From DAIDKA01 sp049792815 (GTDB lineage Bacteria > Pseudomonadota > Gammaproteobacteria > Steroidobacterales > Steroidobacteraceae), in the NCBI GenBank assembly GCA_049792815.1, contig JBARBG010000130.1, forward strand, positions 1 through 12,036: DNA of 12,036 nucleotides, written 5' to 3'. Positions 7,239 to 12,036 of the stretch are shown here, in pieces. The notes beneath the pieces were generated by a model, which made no database searches, was not told the DNA's origin, and saw only the letters and a list, made by a program, of their open reading frames with translations. A program made the translations under genes and the position numbers. Each line of letters starts with the position of its first letter. Position 1 is the stretch's first letter.

Positions 7239-7862
7239 ATGATTCCCGCCCAAGACGCACTGCAGCGGTTGCGTGACGGTAACGCCCGTTTCGTCTCCGA
7301 CAGCCGCAACGACCATGACGCCACCGGCACCCGCCGCCGAATCGAACTGGCGGCCCAGCAATTCCCCTTCGCCATCATTCTGGGATGCTCGGACTCCCGA
7401 GTTCCCGCCGAAATCGTCTTCGACCAGGGGCTCGGCGACCTGTTCGTGATTCGCGTCGCCGGCAATATCGTCGCGCCCTCGCAGATCGGCAGCGTCGAGT
7501 TCGCAGCTGAACGCTACGGCACCCGCCTGGTGGTGGTGCTGGGGCATTCCAGCTGCGGCGCCATCATGGCAACTCTCGAGGAACTGGGCCGCAATTCCCG
7601 TGAGCAGTCGCCGAACCTGCGCAGCATCGTCAATCGCGTGCGGCCCTCGATTCAGCCGCTGCTGTTGACCTCCCTGGCCAACGATCCCGAAGCGCTGCTG
7701 AAGCACGCGGTGCGCGCCAACATCCGCATGTCGGCCGACCATCTGCGCCACGGCTCCGAGCTGCTGGAGCAGCTCAGCCAGAACGCGGGGCTGCTCATCG
7801 TCGGCGCCGAATACAACCTGGAGAGCGGTATCGTCGAGTTCTTCGACGGCGCGGATTACTGA
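7239..7862 (+). CDS. Beta-class carbonic anhydrase
   Basis: This enzyme interconverts CO2 and bicarbonate in the cytoplasm with a zinc ion. The zinc ligands and partner residues are all present: GCSDSR (Cys, with the Asp-Arg pair) and GHSSCGA (His and Cys), with the conserved FDQGLGDLFVIRVAGNI between them and SVEFAAERYGTRLVVVLGH before the second motif. From the ATG at 7239 the protein has 207 residues and opens with MIPAQDALQRLRDGNARF, as family members do; AAGGA lies 11 bases upstream. Alternative in-frame starts are GTG 7191 (223 residues) and ATG 7212, neither with a Shine-Dalgarno. The last seven bases overlap, tail to tail, the end of opgH on the other strand, which may cause antisense effects if transcription reads through. 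It could supply bicarbonate for carboxylases; nothing links it directly to the glucan genes. Confidence 0.94.
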   Translation: MIPAQDALQRLRDGNARFVSDSRNDHDATGTRRRIELAAQQFPFAIILGCSDSRVPAEIVFDQGLGDLFVIRVAGNIVAPSQIGSVEFAAERYGTRLVVVLGHSSCGAIMATLEELGRNSREQSPNLRSIVNRVRPSIQPLLLTSLANDPEALLKHAVRANIRMSADHLRHGSELLEQLSQNAGLLIVGAEYNLESGIVEFFDGADY

Positions 7863-9727
7863 GCGGGCTCCATGCGCAACGGCGCCGGCGCCGGTGTCTG
7901 CAAGGTGTCGCCCCTGACCACCAGTGCGAGGTCCCCCGCCACCAGCGCGGTAGCGCCACTCCCGTGAACCAGCGCGCGGTGCATGGCGGCGAGCTCCGCG
8001 GGTGGCGAGGTCTCCTCCGGCGTCAGCAGCAGGCCGCGCCGGCGCAGCCACACGCCAACATCAACGCGGCTGGACGCCATGGTGAGGAAGGCCGACAGCA
8101 GCAGCCCGGCCAGCACCGGCATCATCCACCAGATGAAGCGCGGCGCCAGCATCAGGATCACCGCGCCCCAGATGATGCCGAGCAGGATCTGCCAGCGGTG
8201 ACGGGTGAGCGCCTCGCCAAACGTCACGCCGCGATCGCCACGGTCCTGGGCGTTCCAGGTCACCGGCTTCCCGGCCAGGGTGGTGAGCACGAAAGTGGTA
8301 TGAAACACCATCATCGGCGGCGCCAGCAGCATGCTGAAGATCTGCTCCAGGAACAGGCTGATGAGCAGCCGCCAGCCGCCGCCGAAGGCACGGCGGCGGG
8401 CGGAGTTCATGAACGCCAGGGTCGCACCCAGGACCTTGGGCAGCAGCAGCACGATGATGGTCGCCAGCAGCAGCGCCGCGATTTCGCCATCACGGTACTC
8501 CGGCCATACCGGAAACAGCGTGTGCGTGCCGGATTCAAAGTACTGGTAGCCGTTGACCGCCTCCTGGCAGGTGATGATGGAACTGAGCAGCAGAACCGCG
8601 AACCACATCGGCGAGGTGCCATAGGAGAGGATGCCGGTGACCATGTGCAGGCGGTTCAACCAATGCAGCTGCGGCATGATGAGGACCTTCATGTGCTGCA
8701 GGTTGCCCTGGGCCCAGCGCCGGTCGCGCGCCGCGAAGTCGATGATGTTTGAGGGCAGCTCTTCCCAGCTGCCCATGAGATCCGGCACCAGCCACACCTT
8801 GTAGCCGGCGCGGCGCATGAAGGCGGCCTCCACGAAGTCGTGGCTGAGGATCTCGCCACCCAGGGGCGCATGGCCGCGCAGGCGCGGCAGATCACAATGG
8901 GCCGCGAAAGCCTGCAGACGGATGATGGCGTTGTGGCCCCAGTAGTTGGCCTCACCGAGCTGCCAGAAAGCCAGGCCGCTGGAGAGCATCGGCCCATTGA
9001 TGCGGGCGCCGAACTGCACCATGCGCGCGAACAGCGTGTCCCGGCCCACCGGCAGGGGCGCGGTCTGGATGATGCCCACGTCGGGATTGGCGTCCATGAG
9101 GCGCGCCAGGGTCACCAGCGCCTTGCCGGACATCACGCTGTCGGCATCCAGCACGATCATGTGCGAATACGCCGCGCCCCAGTTGCGCACGAAGTCGGCG
9201 ATGTTTCCCGATTTGCGTGCGATGTTCTGCGCGCGTCGTCGATAGAAGATCCGTCCCTGCCCGCCGTGCTTGGCGACCAGTGCGCGCCAGGCGGCCTCCT
9301 CCGCCGCCCCGATTTCGCTGCGGCGGGTGTCCGAGAGGATGAACAGATCGAAGGCCGCGCTTTCTGCCTGCCTGGCCAGCGAACTCCAGATAGCATCAAG
9401 GCCGGCCGTCGTGCGCCTGGGATCCTCGTTGTACACCGGCATGACCAGCGCGATGCGACTGTGGATGGCGAGCCCGTCGGCGTCATGCGCCTGCATCACG
9501 CTGCGATCGCCGCCCCGCAAACGGATGATGAAGCCGGCGATGGCGGTCCAGAACGCACCGGAGATCCAGGTAAAAAGACCGAAGAACAGCACCAGGCTCA
9601 TCGCCTCCAGCAGCGTCAGGCTGTTGGCGCGCAGGATGTCCAGCATCAGCAGGCTCGCGAGCAGGCTCGAGGTCAGGGTCAGACCGAAGAACAGCAGTCG
9701 GCGACGACGCGCAGTGGCCTGCATCAT
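7856..9727 (-). CDS. opgH: Glucan biosynthesis glucosyltransferase H
   Basis: OpgH is the inner-membrane family-2 glycosyltransferase that polymerises UDP-glucose into the beta-1,2-glucan backbone of periplasmic glucan and moves it across the membrane. In the 623-residue chain two membrane segments (about 11-33 and 42-70) precede the cytoplasmic catalytic domain. There MPVYNED (96-102), SDT (132-134), DAD (194-196), the catalytic-base region HDF with D297, and RDRRWAQGNLQH (334-345, the QxxRW-type motif) are visible. Several more membrane segments follow between about 365 and 560, then a hydrophilic tail. E. coli OpgH is about 847 residues; the difference is mostly a long N-terminal cytoplasmic part missing here, which starts only ten residues before the first membrane segment. 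The ATG at 9727 overlaps the opgG stop (ATGA), and a second ATG follows at once; no strong Shine-Dalgarno is seen, so translation is probably coupled to opgG. Confidence 0.96.
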   Translation of the reverse strand: MMQATARRRRLLFFGLTLTSSLLASLLMLDILRANSLTLLEAMSLVLFFGLFTWISGAFWTAIAGFIIRLRGGDRSVMQAHDADGLAIHSRIALVMPVYNEDPRRTTAGLDAIWSSLARQAESAAFDLFILSDTRRSEIGAAEEAAWRALVAKHGGQGRIFYRRRAQNIARKSGNIADFVRNWGAAYSHMIVLDADSVMSGKALVTLARLMDANPDVGIIQTAPLPVGRDTLFARMVQFGARINGPMLSSGLAFWQLGEANYWGHNAIIRLQAFAAHCDLPRLRGHAPLGGEILSHDFVEAAFMRRAGYKVWLVPDLMGSWEELPSNIIDFAARDRRWAQGNLQHMKVLIMPQLHWLNRLHMVTGILSYGTSPMWFAVLLLSSIITCQEAVNGYQYFESGTHTLFPVWPEYRDGEIAALLLATIIVLLLPKVLGATLAFMNSARRRAFGGGWRLLISLFLEQIFSMLLAPPMMVFHTTFVLTTLAGKPVTWNAQDRGDRGVTFGEALTRHRWQILLGIIWGAVILMLAPRFIWWMMPVLAGLLLSAFLTMASSRVDVGVWLRRRGLLLTPEETSPPAELAAMHRALVHGSGATALVAGDLALVVRGDTLQTPAPAPLRMEPAQ

Positions 9728-11421
9728 GTGGTGAGCTGGTAGGTCCAGGTCTCCGACAGCGATTCGCCGTAGAGCTGCAGAAAGCAGTGCAGGTCGACGG
9801 TGTCATGCGGATGCGCCGGCACGACCAGGAAGCTCACCCGCCATACCCCGTTCTCCATCACCCGTTCAACGGTCACGTTTTCGGTGGTGCCGCCGTTGGC
9901 GGTGAGCAGCGCCTTGAGGGGCTGCGAGGCATCCAGGCCCTCGAGGTCGCCGCCCGCGAAGTCGATGATGACGCGGCGGGCATCGCTGTGCGCGAGGTCA
10001 CGCTGTTCGTCGGGCGTCGCCGCGGTGATCCGGGTGGCAATCGCCTTGCCACCGGGCGGCCACATCGGCGAGTCCAGATGCGCGGACAGCAGGTACGAGA
10101 ACTTCAGTGGCTTGCCGGCAGTGACCGGCTGCTCCGGCACCCAGTACAGGGCGATGTTGTCGTGAATCGCCTCATCGGTCGGTATCTCGACCAGCTCCGC
10201 ACCACCCTTGCCCCAGTTGCCCAGCGGCTGTATCCAGTAGCTGGGCCGGCGCTGGAAGCGCGCCACCGGATCCTGGTAGTGCGAGAAGTCGCGGTCGCGC
10301 TGGATCAGTCCGAAGCCCCGCGGCTGCTGGTCCATGAAGCGGTTGATGCGCAGTTCACGCGGATTGTTCAACGGCCGCCACAGCCACTCCCCGGCGCCGG
10401 TCTGCGCCATGAGGCCGTCGCTGTCATGTACCTGGGGCCGGTAGTCATCGAAGTGGTGTCCGGAAGGGTCCGTGCCGAACAGGAACATCGAGCTCAGGGG
10501 CGCGATCCCCAGTTTTGCGATGCTGCGGCGGGGATAGAGGGTGTTCGTGACTTCGACCTGTGTGATGCTGCCGGGTCGCACCGTGAACTGATAGGCGCCG
10601 CTGATGCTTTCGCTGTCCAGCAGGGCATACAGCGTGAGCGTGCGCTGCTCCGGATCCGTGGGGCGCACCAGCCAGAAATCGGTGAACCAGGGAAACTCTT
10701 CGCCGGCCTTGGAGGCAGTGTTGATGGCCAGGCCGCGCGCGGTCAGCCCGTACTCCTGATTGCGCCCCAGCACCCGGAAGAACGAGGCGCCCAAGAATAC
10801 GATCAGCTCATCCTTGTAGCCTGGGGAATGCAGGGGATAGTGGATGCGGAATCCGGCATAGCCCAGGTCCCGTGGCAGCTTGCCCGGCTGGCGCACCACC
10901 TTGCCGAAATCGAACCAGGTGGGGTTGTAGGGCACCGGGTGGGCGACGCCGTCCACTACCTCGGAAATCCCCACGCGCCGATCGAAATTGAAGCCGCGGT
11001 GGAAGAACTGCACTTCATACAGGGACTGGTTGCGCCACAGGGCGTCAGCGCGCCGGAAGTGGATGCTCTGGTACTGATCGTAGGTCAGGTGCGCGATGCT
11101 GTTCGGCAGTTTGGCGGAACGGGGCTCATAGGCCCGCTGCGAACGCTGCTGGGCCAGCGCCTCCACATCGACAAAGCCAAACCCGGTATCAGCTGCGGGG
11201 GCGGCGCTCGCGGCCTGGACCGGGGTAACCTGCGCCGCGGCAGCGGAGGCCGAACTGCCCTCGGCCGCCGCTAGCGTGCGGTCGAACATTCCCGACAGGC
11301 CCTCGCGCGGACGCGCGACACTGCCGGCAGGCGGCGGGGAACGCGAGTGGTCGCCCAGAACATAGGCTCCCACCAATGCCAACAGCACGATCCCGCCGAC
11401 TATCCAATGACGCGCACGCAC
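9724..11421 (-). CDS. opgG: Periplasmic glucan biosynthesis protein OpgG (GH186), with membrane-anchor-like N-terminus
   Basis: OpgG is the periplasmic partner of OpgH in making osmoregulated glucan. The 565-residue protein follows the E. coli OpgG pattern from about residue 82 onward: RAYEPRSAKLPNSI, LTYDQYQSIHF, DLGYAGFRIHYPL, LGASFFRVLGRNQEYGLTARG, EEFPWFTDFWL, LYALLDS, RPQVHDSDGL (328-337), GEWLWRPLNNP, GFGLIQRDRDFSHY and the terminal LSETWTYQL. D333 and D421 sit 88 residues apart, as do the acids I recall for E. coli OpgD. The first 80 residues differ from E. coli: a short basic start, one hydrophobic segment (about 6-22) with no clear AxA cleavage site, then an Ala/Ser/Pro-rich linker. 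The GTG start at 11421 is supported by AAGGA nine bases upstream. It heads a two-gene unit with opgH (four-base overlap), 70 bp after the lhr-like gene on the same strand. Confidence 0.95.
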   Translation of the reverse strand: MRARHWIVGGIVLLALVGAYVLGDHSRSPPPAGSVARPREGLSGMFDRTLAAAEGSSASAAAAQVTPVQAASAAPAADTGFGFVDVEALAQQRSQRAYEPRSAKLPNSIAHLTYDQYQSIHFRRADALWRNQSLYEVQFFHRGFNFDRRVGISEVVDGVAHPVPYNPTWFDFGKVVRQPGKLPRDLGYAGFRIHYPLHSPGYKDELIVFLGASFFRVLGRNQEYGLTARGLAINTASKAGEEFPWFTDFWLVRPTDPEQRTLTLYALLDSESISGAYQFTVRPGSITQVEVTNTLYPRRSIAKLGIAPLSSMFLFGTDPSGHHFDDYRPQVHDSDGLMAQTGAGEWLWRPLNNPRELRINRFMDQQPRGFGLIQRDRDFSHYQDPVARFQRRPSYWIQPLGNWGKGGAELVEIPTDEAIHDNIALYWVPEQPVTAGKPLKFSYLLSAHLDSPMWPPGGKAIATRITAATPDEQRDLAHSDARRVIIDFAGGDLEGLDASQPLKALLTANGGTTENVTVERVMENGVWRVSFLVVPAHPHDTVDLHCFLQLYGESLSETWTYQLTT

Positions 11422-11491
11422 TCGAATCTGTCCTTAGTGAAAAGTCGGAATCTGCGGGTCATACATGGTGGTAACCCAGTGTAAGTATATG
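11422..11491 (-). promoter_or_regulatory. Leader and possible operator/promoter of opgGH
   Basis: This 70-bp gap follows the helicase stop. On the minus strand a -10-like TATACT lies at 11489-11484; I see no matching -35. On the plus strand two near-identical 11-mers, GTAACCCAGTG (11471-11481) and GTTACGCAGTG (11491-11501), lie exactly 20 bp apart, which could put two protein-binding sites on one face of the helix around that box. The Shine-Dalgarno AAGGA (11435-11431) is nine bases before the GTG start. A ten-codon reading frame (11466-11434) ends on this AAGGA. Confidence 0.35.
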
Positions 11492-12036
11492 TTACGCAGT
11501 GACGGTGGGAGCGGGGCGACGGATCAGGGCATTCTGGGCCTGCCAACGCTGGGCCGGGTCCATGTCCACCAGGAAATGGACCTCACCCGCGCTGAGCGTC
11601 GCCACCGGCAGTCCGTCGCGATACAGCACCCGATTGGCGGTCAAAGCGGGCACGCGCGCCCCTGCCAACAGATAGCCACTCAGGTTGAGCGGGTCGGCCG
11701 CCGACAGGGAGACGAGCTGGTCCTGGTGGGGTTTGCGACGGATCTCGCGCAGCGCGCCCACGGCTTCGGGCAGCGCGAACTGTTCGCCCGACAGCCCGGC
11801 GATGAAGCGTCCGCCGCGGATCTCGCCGCGCGCCTCGAGACGGCGCAGGCACACCACCAGTTCGCGCCAGGGCGGGAGCCATGTCGCCTCGGCCCGCGAC
11901 AGTTGCCAGCACATGAGGCCCCAGCGCTTCAGCAGCGTACGCACCACTTGTTCCACGACGGCCTCGCGGACCTCGCCGGGCAGGCGGCGCACCCACGACC
12001 AGCGCCCGGAGTCGGCCATGCCAAACAGCGCTACGC
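11492..12036 (-). CDS. lhr: C-terminal end of an Lhr-type ATP-dependent DNA helicase (5' end beyond window)
   Basis: The frame is open to the right edge, so the visible 180 or so residues are the end of a longer protein; an internal ATG at 12019 is not its true start. The segment matches the conserved tail of large Lhr (large helicase-related) proteins: LLKRWGLMCWQLSRAE, LPPWRELVVCLRRLEARGEI, RGGRFIAGLSGEQFALPEAV, SAADPLNLSGYL and RVPALTANRVLYRDGLPVA. Lhr proteins are roughly 1,400-1,500 residues and translocate 3'-5' on DNA; they are linked to DNA repair, and this tail belongs to the accessory C-terminal region, not to the helicase core. Whether the core motifs are intact cannot be judged here. 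The stop lies 70 bp before the opgG start on the same strand, so read-through transcription into opgGH is possible. Confidence 0.85.
   Translation of the reverse strand, partial: VALFGMADSGRWSWVRRLPGEVREAVVEQVVRTLLKRWGLMCWQLSRAEATWLPPWRELVVCLRRLEARGEIRGGRFIAGLSGEQFALPEAVGALREIRRKPHQDQLVSLSAADPLNLSGYLLAGARVPALTANRVLYRDGLPVATLSAGEVHFLVDMDPAQRWQAQNALIRRPAPTVTA

Noticed and set aside
7143..8051. N-terminal extension of panB in an open frame reaching 8051
   Set aside because: Homology to PanB begins just after 7142; the extension lies antisense to the carbonic anhydrase and looks like a mirror frame.
1..12036. Mobile elements, CRISPR array, tRNA/rRNA or toxin-antitoxin genes
   Set aside because: No transposase or integrase motifs, no regularly spaced repeats, no cloverleaf or rRNA-like segments, and no small gene pairs were seen; nearly all sequence is accounted for by conserved genes.

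Overview
This is a 12-kb chromosomal window from a GC-rich bacterium (about two-thirds G+C by eye, strong G/C third positions). It is most likely a gammaproteobacterium of the Xanthomonadales/Nevskiales/Steroidobacter kind. That placement is inferred from gene content (opgG-opgH, an OpgD-like paralogue, Mip-type FKBP, Lhr helicase, PanB) and not from any marker gene. I see no tRNA, rRNA, insertion sequence, CRISPR array or prophage gene, so this looks like ordinary chromosome.

Layout, left to right. The minus-strand pair at 1-2275 is a class-I aspartate/aromatic aminotransferase whose 3' end overlaps by 14 bp the start of an acyl-CoA-dehydrogenase-fold flavin hydroxylase; the hydroxylase runs off the left edge. 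Divergent from the pair is a secreted Mip-like FKBP peptidyl-prolyl isomerase (2394-3227, +). Five bases beyond its stop, convergent, ends a 333-residue protein (3233-4234, -) that joins a TetR-type regulator to a GFA/CENP-V zinc domain. This is the most unusual gene here. Next come an OpgD-like periplasmic glucan protein with a twin-arginine-like signal peptide (4388-6031, -), a 277-bp gene-free stretch holding a cluster of four short inverted repeats, and panB (6309-7142, -). Divergent from panB is a beta-carbonic anhydrase (7239-7862, +). Its stop overlaps, tail to tail, the end of opgH, which is translationally coupled to opgG (7856-11421, -). The right edge carries the C-terminal end of an Lhr-type helicase (11492-12036, -).

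The connecting theme is osmoregulated periplasmic glucan (OPG). OpgH is the inner-membrane glucosyltransferase that makes the beta-1,2-glucan backbone from UDP-glucose and exports it. OpgG and OpgD are periplasmic GH186-family proteins that process or branch the chain. Both GH186 paralogues lie within about 8 kb but in separate transcription units. They differ in export: a membrane-anchor-like N-terminus in OpgG, a Tat-like signal in OpgD. The OpgH here lacks the long cytoplasmic N-terminal region of the E. coli enzyme.

I found no clear new multi-gene system. The best candidates for a second look are the TetR-GFA fusion, the unusual N-termini of OpgG and OpgH, the inverted-repeat cluster downstream of panB, and the aminotransferase-flavin hydroxylase pair.
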